Assembly (NCBI GenBank): GCA_018343915.1
Contig: JABRWF010000002.1
Span: forward strand, 2,170,001 to 2,234,000
Reading direction: 5' to 3'
From: Agroathelia rolfsii
Taxonomy: Eukaryota; Basidiomycota; Agaricomycetes; Amylocorticiales; Amylocorticiaceae
DNA: 64,000 nucleotides
Part shown: positions 23,291 through 35,153 of the stretch, in pieces
Numbering within the stretch: position 1 is the first letter of the stretch
Layout of the letters: each line of letters opens with the position of its first letter
Translations under genes and position numbers: made by a program
Notes under the pieces: model-generated
What the model saw: only the letters and a program-made list of their open reading frames with translations
What the model was told of the DNA's origin: nothing
Databases searched by the model: none

Positions 23291-24037
23291 GCTAGATCTA
23301 GAATCACTACCTATAGTTTGTGTCACAACCCCCTCTATGCACAAGTGGCTTTTGCTCCAATATTTCCAACATATCCCCACTCACCCTTGCCTACTACCAT
23401 CCAACAACCAAAGACACCTCTCTGGCTCCCAACTTCCACTCTCTGCCCTCCGCAATTTAGGCATTGGAACCAGCAACCCCTTGCTCGGTGCCCAATTGGA
23501 GTCCCAGAGCCTTTTCCTCTTCTTATATATCCTGTTTTCCCATTATTTTCCCCACATATTCTGGTATTCTTGTTCACATAGATAGTTTTGGCCTATTTAT
23601 ACCCCGTATTCCGTTTCCCACTCTTTGTCTCACTTCATTTCTATTCCTCTTGGTATCCTCCTGCTACTATAGTATTTATACCAACCTAGCATATACCTAG
23701 CTACCTCAGTTCAGAAATTAACTTAGTTCCCCTGCTCCTGTCTGACTCCTGTCCCAGACCACAACTAGGCAAGGGCCTGACACATACATCTTGGCCAAGT
23801 CTGGTCACCCCTCTTCTTTCCTATTCACTCTCCTATCTCTACTCCTGTTTACTCCGTCTCCACTTCTGTTCTGCTCTGCCCCTCCCTTTTCTACTATCTC
23901 CATCCATCCAAGACTTAATAGTTTGATGCTTTCAGTATAAAAAAAGGCTGGTTAACTGGTATAGAGATAATGTCTATGGCTGGCTACCCCTATCTACTAT
24001 AGAACGGGAAATTGAGTCCATCAGAAGCTGGAAATAA
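23291..24037. other. Copia integrase-RT linker region
   Basis: C/T-rich, Pro/Ser-rich frames in several phases with frameshifts. This corresponds to the variable linker between integrase and RT and holds no separate gene. Confidence 0.4.
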
Positions 24038-25920
24038 ATGGTTAGTATTGAATCTGGTAGCTCTAATCAATATCTTTCATTAACTGGTCCTAGTACATCT
24101 AGAGAAGTTTTACTAGCTCTACTAAGTGAGCAAAGTGAGTCACATGATGAGCCAGCCATTGGTAAATCCCACCTAGCGCTGCCTAGACAAGCATGCCCTG
24201 GTGATGACATAGACTTATACCCTAAAACTATCCAACTTGCCAATATATACCGGGAAGGGGGAGTATCATTAATGAACACCTTATTGGCATTTATAATTCC
24301 AGAATTGGAAAGTGTACTTCTAGAAGAGTCCAAAGTAAGGGAATGGACCTTCAAAGACATCAAGAAATTTAGTATTAATGATCAAAAAGATTGGAAGGAA
24401 GCGTACTATAAGGAGCTATTAATCCTCAAATACCGCAAAGTCTTTGAGCTAGTTGCTCTCCCAAAAGGGAAAAAGACCATTAAGAACCAATAGGTATTTG
24501 ACATTAAGTTGGATGGCCAGAAAAAGGCCTAATTAGTAGCTAAAGGGTTCTCTCAATAAGAAGGAATTAACTTCAATGAGATCTTTTCCCCCATTATCTA
24601 ATTTAAGACCATGCAGCTTATACTAGCACTGTCGGCCCTACAAGACTGGCACATCATAGGTGCTAATGTATGTAATGCATACCTATATGGTGATCTCAAA
24701 GAGGAAATATACATAGAGCAACCTAAAGAGTTTAAAGTAAAAGGAGGAGAACACATGGTAATATAATTACATAAAGCCTTGTACGGTCTAAAACAAGCCG
24801 GCCTCACTTGGTGAAAGACATTATCCTCATCACTCAAAGAAATGGGGTATCAACAACTTCTCTCCAATGCAGGGGTTTTTCTGTACAAAGACAAAAAGGG
24901 TAATAAGATTACTCTAGTTATATATGTTGATAACATCCTATTCTTTAGATCTAATTGGTCTGCATTTGAGACCCTCAAAGCCCACATAACAAAACTTTGG
25001 GAATGCCAAGACCTTGGTAATGCATATGAGTTTCTCTGTATGTGTATCAAGAAAGAAGGCAACAAAATCTGCCTGGATCAGATTCTATATTTGGAAAAAA
25101 TTATCTAGTGGTTTAGTCTTACTAACTGTAGAAGGGTGTATACACTACTGCCAGATAGCTATAGACCTACTTAAATACTGGTTGATCTTAAAATAGATCC
25201 CAAACTCCGACAGTGCTTCCAATCCATAATTGGAAGCCTTCTTTACATCATGTTAGGTACATGCCCAGACGTAGCCTTTGCAGTGACTAAACTGGCATAA
25301 TTTACCACTAACCCAATGCAAGAGCACCTGGACAAAGTGCTATTCATAGCAAAGTACCTATAGACAATAAAAGACTACCAGCTAGTCTATGATGGGGACT
25401 CTGATGGTGGCTTAATTGCCTATTTAGACTCTAACTATATTAGTGACCCTAACAACCATTGCTCCATTACCAGCAATATATTTATGCTGGTAAATAGAAT
25501 CTTCTTATAGAAGTTACATGCACAATGTATAGTTGCACTTTCTTCAACTAAGGCTAAATACATGGCTGTGTTAGATTGTGCCAAGCAAGCACTGTAGATT
25601 TGAAACATCCTTTCCAAATTTGAGCTACCTATGCTTCTTCCAATACCAGTATGCTGTAATAACATAGACACCAACTTCTTAGTAGCAAATAATGTAACTA
25701 ATTAGAAGTTAAAATATATTGACACACAATACCATCACATTAGAAGCTGCATTAAAGATGGAAGGGTTGCAGTCTTCTTCATAGAAGGGAACCTTAACCC
25801 CACCAATATGTTCACTAAGAACCTAGCATTCAACAACTTCCACAAGTGCCGGCTTCTTACCAGACTTGAACTCTTAGAGCCAACTCTTTGGCATAAGGTA
25901 TCCCAGTGTATCAAACAATA
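24038..25920 (+). pseudogene. Copia reverse transcriptase and RNase H remnant
   Basis: The RT is read in order: DWKEAYYKEL, the VAKGFSQxEGINFNEIFSP block, DVxNAYLYGDL-like CNAYLYGDLKEEIY, LHKALYGLKQAG, the IYVDNILFF catalytic block (YVDN for YVDD), and SIIGSLLYIMLGTCPDVAFAV. RNase H follows with KAKYMAV and the H-I-R ending. In-frame stops are nearly all TAG or TAA at Trp and Gln positions. The catalytic YVDD has become YVDN, a G-to-A change. Confidence 0.85.
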
Positions 25921-25947
25921 GAGACTGCATGGAACAAGAGGGAGTGT

Positions 25948-26298
25948 TATAACTATATGGAATGCCCTAGTGGCTGTACCAAAGGTGCAATAAGGGAAAT
26001 TGGAGTGGAGCTCCAATATTCAGTAGGAGATTAAAGTAGACTATATATACAAGTTAGTAATGTACTTTAATGATAATAGTTTTCATACCTGAACCACCAC
26101 TACCATCTTGCACCTACACACACACATAAGCCTTACTGCTTATCACCTCCACCCATATAAGTCTAATACATATATTAGTAGTGTGTATAGTGTAGTATAT
26201 AAGTACAATAGTGGTAGTACACTATGTATAGTAGTGTACAGTACAGTGGTGGCTAGATGCATGCACTGCTGGTCTTAGGACTAGCACCATTCATCAGG
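25948..26298 (+). repeat. Copia 3' LTR
   Basis: It follows the polypurine tract and starts TGTTATAACTATATGG. The numerous transition differences from the 5' LTR mean the insertion is old or has been hypermutated. Confidence 0.8.
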
Positions 26299-26654
26299 AG
26301 CACTACAGGGTTATATACTAATTCTACCTGGTCTATATACTGGTACATGGTCTATGTACAGGGGTGCTAAGTATAGTGTAATATTATATTATAATGAGTC
26401 TATTGTGATGTTATGGTCTAGGCTCATATTCTAGACTTGTATATACATAATATATTACATGACTAGCTGTCACATGATGGCCAGTCATGCAGTGACTAGT
26501 CACATGACTTGCTTAGTCATTAGGATGATTATGTAATGTTTATGTAATATACAAGTTATATATCAAAAAATAGAGAAAAATCAGGAAAAATTCAGAAAAA
26601 TAGTAAGAAATTCTAAATAAATTTATAGTACAACAAGTATCTCATAACAACTAG

Positions 26655-27009
26655 GTTTTTAGTGATCTATAGCAATGGAGGGAGTATGTTAAGGGTCTAC
26701 TTTTTGACTTATTGTAATTATAGATCAATACCCACAAATATTCTAAATACAAGAAAATATGCTCTTTAATATTATAAGTTGATATATAGACAGTATTTTT
26801 TGCCTTCTTATTCTGTTTATTCTTGTCAAGGGTACATCTTTTGACTGCAAAACATTGGGCTTGGTAGGGCCTACTTGTAACAAAATCAATTAATATACCT
26901 TTTAATGCTTTAGTCTCAAGTACCTGTATATAAGTATTTCCATAGGTAACACTACCCTTATTATATTGAAGGGATATTCAGGTACTTTTTAGCTTATATA
27001 TAATCAGTG
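26655..27009. other. Unassigned AT-rich sequence
   Basis: No clear family match. A weak Lys-rich frame exists on the minus strand but carries no recognisable retroelement motif. Confidence 0.25.
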
Positions 27010-27505
27010 TATCATGAGATGGAACTTTAGACAATATTTTTGCCAATTTTTTGGCTATTTTATTGTATTATTTGGACTAGTATTTCTTTTACTTTTTAAT
27101 TTTCTTTATTTCTCTTATTAAAATTACCCTTTAGGGCATGGACTATAGGTAGTGTAGTGGTCATATGATTGGCCCTTATATATACCAAGCTGCATATCAA
27201 AGGAGTAATCTCAGGGCTGTGTGCATTTTCATTTTATCACTATATATAGCCTAGGAGTATAGCCTCCTTTACCTGACCAATTCCTAATGGTTACTAGTAC
27301 TAGTCTAGAAACGGATCTTTACATGGTTGCCTAGTAGAGTTAGAGAAAAGGTCTTCCCCTACATTGCCATATTTCCCTACTATTACTCTATCTATGTATA
27401 GACCCTTAAAGCTATATATAGACTGTTTAGAAATAGTATAAGTACAGCATGTAACTTATCCTAAAGAGCTTAGCTTTGACCTCTTTGCCTTTAGGTAAGT
27501 ATAAG
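27010..27505 (+). repeat. Gypsy LTR fragment (family L3, sense, 5' part)
   Basis: It starts TATCATGAGATGGAA and matches 34713-35153 (shared blocks: TTTTGGCTATTTTxTTGTATTATTT, AGAAGTATAGCCTCCTTT-like). It is cut at 27505 by the L1 LTR. Confidence 0.6.
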
Positions 27506-28571
27506 TGTTACAAGACGCTTGTTGTACTATAAATTTATTTAGAATTTCTTATTATTTTTCTGATTTTTCTCTATTTTTTGGTATATAAATTGTATATTAC
27601 ATAATTGGATATTACATAAGTACCCTGATGACTAAGCAAGTCATGTGACTTGCCATTACATAACCATTGGTTATGTGACTTATTATGTATGCAAGAGTCT
27701 AGAATATAAGTCTAGACTATAATACCATCATCAACTCATAATGATGCAATATTACATAATATTCAGTACTACTATGCATAGACTATGTATTGGTACACAG
27801 ACCAGGTAGAATTAGTATATAACCCTGTAGTGCCTCTACCTAAAGACCTAGATTTGTTCTCTTTGTCTTTAGGTAAGCACAAGTAGTGCCATGTATTAAG
27901 TAATAACTAACATAATAAAACTTTATCTTCAGAGTCACTCTTGCTCTAGGCTTATAGAGCCTGTCCTATTCCCCTCTCCTCTCCTATAAAATCCTCTCTG
28001 CTCCATGCTAAGAGGTAATAGGTGTGCTCTATACTGCCTATTGTTTAGAGGTTGCTCTATGCTCCTCTACATGTACGCTGCATAATACAGGCTCAGGCTT
28101 TGTGCTAGCTACTTATAGCTATTAACCACAAACTATTATAGTACTTAGTGCACTCAAGTAAGCAAGGATTTACTCCACACTTATCAGGGTTAAGATACCT
28201 CTATCCATATCTATATATATGAGATAACTTGTGCTTTGATTATAGACCTTGCTGGAAAGTATTTATACTTAGAGTACAGCTTGGTGATAAAAAAAATCAA
28301 GTTTGAGTAAGAATAGAAACTGGGCACCAAGAAGTGTATACCCCTGCATCCCAAGCTCTGGGAAGTATAAAAAAGGCCTTACTGTCTATCTTGTACTTTA
28401 CAGGGGTTATAGTGAGCTTGGTTGAGTTTTGGTGCTCAAGAGTCAGGTGTGCTCTTGACACTTATATAATATATATTTTATATATCAAAAAATAGAGAAA
28501 AATCAGAGAAAAATTAGAAAAATAGTAACAAATCCTAAATAAATTTATAGTACAACAAGTAACTTGTAACA
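27506..28571 (+). mobile_element. L1 LTR followed by an inverted L1 fragment
   Basis: 27506-28460 is a full L1 LTR in sense orientation (TGTTACAAGACG ... CTCTTGACA). It is followed at once by 28461-28571, the last about 110 bp of another L1 LTR in the opposite orientation, ending CTTGTAACA. The 5-bp flanks of the full copy are ATAAG and CTTAT, which are inverted rather than direct, so this is not a simple insertion. Confidence 0.65.
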
Positions 28572-29172
28572 TTAGTGATGCTACTAAGCCCTTAAATAAA
28601 TCTCCTATAGTAATTTGTAAGACCTCTGAATTTTTGCACATCTTTGACTATAGTAGGCTTTGGCTAGTCAAGAATTGCTTAAACCTTTTCATTGGTCATT
28701 TGTACAGAATTGTAGCAAATTATTACTCCCAGGAACTCAACCTTAGATACTTCAAACAAGCATTTATCTAGGTTAGCAAATAGATCATTATTTACTAATC
28801 TATCTGATACTTTATAGACTAGTTTTTAGTATTGTTCCTGGTTAGTAGTGGCAATAATAATATTGTCAGTATATATGTATACTAATCCTTATGCAATTAG
28901 GTCTGCAAATATTTCATCCATCATAGCCTGAAAGGTGGCTAGGGGATTGCATAAACTAAAGGTCATTACTAGGGGTTCAAATAGTTCTTGAGGAGTTATA
29001 AATACTGCTTGTTCTTGATATCCCTCTTTAATAAGTACATTATTGTATCCCTATTATAAATCTAGTTTGGTGAATATCTTTGCCTGAGATAGTCTGTTAA
29101 CAATAGAAGAGATGAGTGGAAGTGGGTAAGAGTTTTTTATAGTGATATTGTTTAATCTATGATAGTCTACTA
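28572..29172 (-). pseudogene. Gypsy reverse transcriptase fragment
   Basis: Read from 29172 leftwards: [20 protein letters not shown], the AKIFTKLDL block, the FEPLVMTFSLCNPLATFQ block, the YTDNIIIA catalytic block (YVDD expected), then VEFLGVII and KFRGLTNYY. The frame has several TAA/TAG codons. The 5' part is cut off by the Tc1 element starting at 29175, and the 3' part by the L1 LTR. Confidence 0.75.
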
Positions 29173-29524
29173 TATAGTGACCTACAAAATATGTTCTATA
29201 TTTTGCTATTTTGGATGTCTAGCTTTATAACTCAGGGAGTAAAATACATAATATTCTAAGTTTACTCTAGCATATAGATTAGCATATTGGCTTTCAATTG
29301 GGCCCTAGGTTACGTGATTCTGTTAAGAATTGATAATTCTACATCTATTTTTCTCAGGTAGTTACATAGAATACATTTTGTAGCTTTTATTTTATTAGTA
29401 ATACTCCTATATAAAACATATGTAATATTCATAGAATTATGTAAGCAGCTATGTTGGAGATACAAATAGACACTTTAGTATCCAAAAAAACACAAACAAC
29501 CCTTAAACTCCTACCACTATCATT

Positions 29525-31437
29525 ATGAAGTCTATTTCTTCAACTCAACTTGATATAATCCTTTATCTACTTAATTAAGGACTATCACTATTGAACTATA
29601 GTAGTTCTTGGTTGTATAGTGTGGCTATATGCTAGCTCACAAGTTACCTATTTTGAAGCAAACACTTACTTGTAGGAAAAGTGCAGGCTTGTGGTTAGTT
29701 CCTAGAATTAGGCAAGGTTTCCTAGGATAGGAAGCAATTAGTAACTATGCTATACTTAAGATAAGATTGTAGCCGGTGTCCCTTTGAGACTACCTACTTA
29801 ATTTCCCTTGGGAAAGGCTTCTGATCTTGTCTTGTAGACTTTGTAAGTCTAGGGTGAAGTTAGTACCCTAGGAGCTAGTCTTGTAGACTATTTAACTCAC
29901 TATTTTCAAGTGAAATAACTTATATTTTACAGCTGATTTAGCTAGGGTTTATATACTACAAAATATTCTAATTTCTGAAGGATTTGTAAGCAATATCTTT
30001 GCTTAAGTAATCTGCTTGGTAAGCAAAGAGTATAAGGTTTATGCTGACAAATCCACTCTGTAAGCTAAGTATAGTATTTGTAAGCAAATTGAATATTTAA
30101 ATGAATAGGAAAGTGATATTAGTAATATATCTCAAATATTACTAATGTCTTTAAAGGTGATTACTAATTTATTTGTGTGATTTGTAAGCTGATTTATAAT
30201 CACAATTGTGTATTAGTAAGTAAAGTGAATTGTTTAAACAAAAGATATTTAAAATGAATATTTAAATGATTTTTAAGAAATGAATATTTAAATATGAATA
30301 TATTTTGGAAATATTCAGAATAAAGTGAATGAATGATTGCTTTATATCTCCACAACTAATGGTTGTAAATTCTTGAAATAAATAACAGTAATAGATGAGA
30401 TATAAACTGATTTATTGAAGTATTCATTGGAATATTTAGAAAGATTGGATGTATTGAAATATATATATCTTTCAACAATCACCTAAGGCTATAGCCTCTA
30501 GAACTCACCTAGGACACTCTACCATCAGCAAAATTCACTCTAAACACTGCCCTAACCTTCAGAAGTCCTATGAAGGCTGTCCTTCCAAACTTTCCACTAC
30601 TACTATCTATTACTCTATACACCTTATCTCTACAGGCAAACTAGATACTGCTATCTAGGTAGCTAGGGAGCTTAGAAACAGTCACCAAGTATCTATTTCA
30701 TCTGAAACTGTATGCAGGACACTCAAAAAGTAAGGGATGAAAGCTACTACCAAGATTAAAAAGGCTAAACTTAAGCCTTATAATGCTAAGGCTAGACTAT
30801 AATAGGCTGAAGCATATTAGCACTGGACTATAGAAGACTGGAAGAGGATGATTTGGTCTGATGAGTCTAAAATCAATAGGATAGGGTTAGATGGAAGGAA
30901 ATAAGTGTGGAAAAAGCAGGGAGAGGGGCTTAGCAATAGGTTGGTGCAGGGTACTCTAAAGTTTGGTAGTGGGAATATCATGATGTGGGGATGTTTTGGA
31001 TGGGATAGTATAGGCTATACAACTAAGATTGATGGAAGGATGGATGCAGAGATTTATATGTCTATTCTAGAGGATGAGTTGCAGGATAGCCTTGAGTGGT
31101 GGGGGAAAACTATACCTGACATTGAGTTTTAGCAGGATAATGATCCTAAACACAGTAGCAGACTAGCTAAGGAATGGTTCAAAGACCATGATATGGCAGT
31201 TATGCAATGGCCTGCTAACTCCCCAGACCTCAATCTAATTGAGTATTTGTGGAGTTACCTCAAAAGAAGGCTAGCAGAGTACCCTGAGCCACCTCCATCT
31301 ATTATAGAGTTGTAGCAGAGGGTAGAAAAGGAGTGGGAGGCAATTCCATTCTCAGTGTGTCAGAAACTTGTTGAGAGTATGCCTAGAAGGGTTGCAGCAG
31401 TGTTAAAAGCACAGGGACATTATACAAAGTATTAGAA
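29525..31437 (+). pseudogene. DD34D transposase of Tc1 element A (split by an LTR)
   Basis: The ATG at 29525 opens an N-terminal helix-turn-helix (KSISSTQLDIILYLL), which is interrupted at 29589 by a solo LTR. Removing the LTR and one ATCAC copy continues the frame directly into PKAIASRT. The catalytic domain shows MIWSDESKIN (first Asp), GSGNIMMWGCFG, a stop then QDNDPKH (second Asp) and WPANSPDLNLIEYLW (third Asp). It ends HYTKY-stop at 31435-31437. Premature codons are TAA/TAG at Gln positions. Inactive. Confidence 0.85.
29589..30477 (+). mobile_element. Solo LTR (family L2) inside the Tc1-A transposase
   Basis: It begins TATTGAACTATAG and ends CTTTCAACA, flanked by the exact repeat ATCAC at 29584-29588 and 30478-30482. 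It is 889 bp and almost identical to 6274-7164, with a central stretch of several hundred bases showing essentially no difference. Confidence 0.9.
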
Positions 31438-31677
31438 ATAGTAGATTACTATATAAAAAATAAAAGCCACAAAATGTGTTCTATGTAACTACCTGAGAAA
31501 AATAGATGTAGAATCATCAATTCTTGACGGAATCACGTAACATAGGGCTTGATCAAAAGCCAATATGCTATTCTATATGCTAGAATAAACTTAGAATATC
31601 ATGTATTTTACTCCCTGAGTTATAAAGCTAGACATCCAAAAGAGCAAAATATAGAACATATTTTGTGGGTTACTATA

Positions 31678-31868
31678 TATACATACTTAAGCCCCACTGC
31701 TTAACTACCTCCCCCAATATAAGTCTATATACATAAGTATATTAGTAGTGGTAGTAGTATATAGTATATAGAGTACAATAGTGGTAGTACATATATATAA
31801 AGTAGTGTACAGTGTAGTAGTAGCCAGATACATATACTACTAGTCTTAGGACTAGTGCCATTCATTAG
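31678..31868 (+). repeat. Copia LTR fragment
   Basis: It matches the second half of the Copia LTRs at 22215 and 25948 (AAGCCxxACTGCTTA, then TAGTGTACAGTGTAGTAG, ending GTGCCATTCATTA). The first half is absent. Confidence 0.7.
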
Positions 31869-33131
31869 TCTATGCATAGCTTTGGGGGTCTATATGCAAC
31901 CAGAGTAATAAAGGATAAATATGGCAATGCAGGGGGAGACATTTTCTCTAACTCCACTAGGCAACTATATAGAGATCTGTTTCTGGATTAGTACTAGTAA
32001 TTATTAAGGGTTGATCAGTGAAGAAAGCTGTACTCCTAAATATCATAGGTCTATAAACTATAACTATAAGTACTATGAATATTATAAAGGATTACTATGG
32101 AAAAGACTATTAAAAATACTTAAGTAGTAAACAATGAGTTGTAAAGCCTAATCCAAGGCTAGTAGTGATGCTCCTAAGATTTCCAACCCTAAGGTTAACT
32201 ATAAGGAAGTATACTATGACTTTGATAACTATAATAACTATAGCTATGACTTGGAATAATAAGAGTGATATAATAGGGGCTTAGGGGCATAAAGAGGGCC
32301 TGGGATAATAAATAACAATGATAGTATTAACAAAAGAGGTTTGTGAGATGGGGAACATCTCTTGGACCCTAAAGGTTTAAATACATAATAGTATACTATT
32401 GTTCTCTATATTGGTATACTTTCCTAGTCTCTAACTTTTACAAAATAATCCAATATAACTCCTAGGATCTTTCTTGATTATTCTAGTAATTATGATGTGT
32501 TGTAGTCCCTATATAACTATAATAGTGCCTAAAGATGGGAAATACAGAGTTACGCTGTTTTATGTAATGTGATGCATAATATGTCACAACTAGTACAATA
32601 GTGAAAGGGAGCAGAAACAATGGTATACCTCTTTCTAAGCCTAAGGCTTAGAACTAAGCTATAACTAAATAATAGACTATAGCTCAACTATAGTATACTA
32701 TGACTTATAGATAATACAATATAGTATATATTGCATTATAGTATCTATGGCATAATTTGTAGTTTGATGTAATAAATATTAAATACCTGAGTAATTGCAT
32801 AATTGTTTTAAGTCTATACCAAATGAACCTAGATATATACTTGGTAAACATAAGTAAATGCTATTATATCTACAGCATGGTACTACTGAGGTTGTAATAC
32901 TAGGCTATGTGTAATAATAAAGTGGAAGTACATATAGCCCCAAGATTACTCCTGTGATATATGGCTTGAAACATATAAGGGCCAATTATATAACTACTGC
33001 ACTGCTCATAGTTTATGCCCTAAAGGGTAATTTAATAAGAGAAAGACAAAGAAAATGTAATAATAATAAAAATACTAGTCTAAATATTACAAGAAATATA
33101 CCAAAAAATCTGCAAAAATTCCATCTCATAA
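31869..33131 (-). repeat. Gypsy LTR (family L3, antisense) split by an R2 LTR
   Basis: Pieces 31869-32040 and 32905-33131 match the L3 copy at 8189-8819, including GATTACTCCTGTGATAT-like and GCCCTAAAGGGTAA blocks. The end reads CTCATAACA. The R2 LTR at 32041-32899 separates them. It lies in opposite orientation to the Gypsy fragment that follows, so it is not that element's own 5' LTR. Confidence 0.65.
32041..32899 (+). mobile_element. Solo LTR (family R2) nested in an L3 LTR
   Basis: It begins TATCATAGGTCTATAAACTA and ends GGTTGTAATA, where both family termini (TGTCA and TGACA) show G-to-A or C-to-T changes. The flanks are CTAAA and CTAGG, an imperfect target duplication. It is 859 bp. Confidence 0.75.
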
Positions 33132-34712
33132 CAGGATTCTAGACTAAATTAGGGGTAAAGGAAGGGATGCAGAAATAGCGCAAGCACTTGGGATAATTAA
33201 GGAACTTAGGCTAGTTAAGCTTTAAAAAGGACTTAAGAAGTAGAATGAGGAAAACAGGTTAATCCTATACCTAAGAAAGATTTATATGCCAAAAAATACC
33301 TTGTTACATAACAACATCATCTATCTACATTATAACATCCTGGCCACTGGACATCCAGGAAGATACAAGACCCTGGAATTGATCTCATGAAACTATTAGT
33401 AGTTAGGCCTTACTAAGTCAATAAATAAATACATTGCATTATGCCTAGAATACCTAGCCTCTAAGATTTTGTGATCTATGCCTATTAGCCTGTTAGCTCC
33501 ACTACCTACCCTAGAACAACCTTAGGACTATGTAACATCAGATATAATTATAAAACTTCTGCCATTATAAGGATTTAATTCTATCCTAGTAGTAGTAGAT
33601 AAGCTAACAAAAATGTGCCACTTAATCCCCTGTATTGAAGCTATTATATCCTCTAAAATGGCAGATCTATACTTGGCCAACATTTTCTGACTTTATGGAC
33701 TCCCTAAGCAATAGACCTTAGATTAAGGTCCTTAGTTTACTAGCAAAGTAATAAGAGAAATTTATAAATGCCTAGATATTAAAATATCTCTCTCTACTGC
33801 CTACCACCCCCAGTCTAATAGTTAAATAGAACAAATAAACCAAGAAGTTAAAGTATACCTTAGAAATTATATATCATACTAGCAGGACAATTAGGCCAGT
33901 CTATTACCATTGGTAGAATTTATGCTAAACAACTACTAGCAAGCTTCCACTAGTATATCCCTATTCAAACTTAACTATAGCTTCTCCCCCTAAATAGACT
34001 TAACTATGGTAGATACTCTTTATACAGAAGGCACCCAACTCTAGATGGAAAAAGTCAAGGAACTTTAAGAAGATGCCTAAGCAGCTTTAGACTATACTGC
34101 TGAGAGAATAAAGTATTTCTTTGATAAATATACAGCTGAGATACCAAAATATTTGATTAGGGACAAGGTCTGGCTAAGTACCAAAAACATTAAACTAGCA
34201 CAACCCTTAAAGAAGCTCTCAGCAAAATGGATTAGCCTATACAAGATCACTAAACTCATTAGAAACAGAGTAGTTTGGCTTTCAATTCCAAGGAGGTAGA
34301 CTATACAAAATGTTTTTTATATATCCCTAATCAAACCACATATCTAGAGCAACTCAAAACCTACTACCTGTGTTTCAGAACCAATAGAGATAGAAGTAGA
34401 AGAGAAACACAAGGTACTACAAATTAAGGACAGCTGCTTAAGTCCACAAACCAAAAAGTTAGAATATTTGGTTGAATAGAAAGGGTATCCTAGAGAAGAC
34501 TTATGGGAAAAAGAAACCAACATTACTAATACCCCATGACTAATCAAGGATTTCCATAAGAAGAATCCCAAAGTGCCTAAATGCCTTTTGGCTGCAGCCT
34601 TTGTAGAACTACTATTCCAACCAATAGAAAACTTTACAGAAGCCATGGAAAAGATAGGAGGGATATAGGAACTTGGGATGTTCCAGAGGAAATCCCCTTA
34701 GGAGGGGGGTAA
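33132..34712 (+). pseudogene. Gypsy integrase with chromodomain, 5'-truncated pol
   Basis: The frame enters between RNase H and integrase. It shows the integrase zinc-binding region (LHYNILATGHPGRYKT), the core (ILVVVDKLTKMCHLIPC, then GLPK...TLD-stop-GP, then YHPQSNS), and a C-terminal chromodomain EYLVE-TAG-KGYPREDLWE in which the conserved Trp codon has become TAG. The polypurine tract AGGAGGGGGGTAA leads into the 3' LTR at 34713. All Trp-to-stop changes seen are TAG, none TGA; TGA occurs only where Arg CGA is expected. Confidence 0.85.
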
Positions 34713-35153
34713 TATTATGAAATGGACCTTTAAAGGACATTTCCACCAATTTTTTGGCTATTTTCTTGTATTATTTAGACTTCTACTTTTTTTGTTATTA
34801 TATTTTCTTTTCTTTCTTTTTCCTTATAAAAATTACCCTTTAGGGTATAGACTGTGGGCAGTATAGTAGTTAGGTGATTGGCCCTCATGTGTTCTAAGCC
34901 ATACATTACAGGAATAGTCTCAGGGCTGTATACTTTTTATTTTCATCATTATACATAGCCTAGAAGTATAGCCTCCTTTCTCCTGACTAATCCTTAATGA
35001 TTACTGGTATCAGTCTAGAAACAAATCTCTATATAGTTGCCTGGTGGAGTTAGGAAAAAGGTCTTCCTCTGTATTGCCACATTTATCCTTTCTTACTCTA
35101 GCTACACATAGGCTATTAAAGCTGCACATAGACTATTAGTAAACAGTATAAAT
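34713..35153 (+). repeat. 3' LTR (family L3) of the 33132 Gypsy fragment, truncated
   Basis: It directly follows the polypurine tract and starts TATTATGAAATGGACC (canonical TGTTATG). It matches 27010-27505. It is cut at 35153 where an R2 LTR begins. Confidence 0.7.

Larger units (their letters stand above)
22215..26298 (+). mobile_element. Ty1/Copia retroelement with internal 5' deletion
   Basis: Two direct LTRs (22215-22577 and about 25948-26298) bracket a plus-strand pol remnant. The polypurine tract AAGAGGGAG precedes the 3' LTR. Directly after the 5' LTR the sequence is already in the integrase core (H-T-P-Q-Q-N-G), so gag, protease and most of integrase are missing. RT and RNase H remain readable through many TAG/TAA codons. 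A fragment of the same LTR occurs at 31678-31868. Confidence 0.85.
21631..26649 (-). mobile_element. Solo LTR (family L1) interrupted by a Copia element
   Basis: Left part 21631-22214 starts TGTCAAGAGCACACC; right part 26299-26649 ends CTCATAACA. The whole is flanked by the exact direct repeat ACTAG at 21626-21630 and 26650-26654, which shows that the two parts are one LTR. Comparison with 14178-15109 suggests that about 45 bp of the LTR are missing at the Copia junction. Confidence 0.85.
29175..31675 (+). mobile_element. Tc1/mariner element A with ~215-bp terminal inverted repeats
   Basis: Inverted repeats at 29175-29390 and 31459-31675 match closely (CCYACAAAATATGTTCTATA ... ACTACCTGAGAAAAATAGATG). 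TA dinucleotides flank both ends (29173-29174 and 31676-31677). The outermost base is T, where Tc1 elements usually have CAGT, which fits CpA-to-TpA change. A DD34D transposase remnant lies inside, and the L2 LTR at 29589-30477 is inserted in its 5' part. Without the LTR the element is about 1.6 kb. Confidence 0.85.

Noticed and set aside
23108..23700. Several overlapping Pro/Ser-rich frames as separate genes
   Set aside because: They lie in the Copia integrase-RT linker and show mixed frames and frameshifts.
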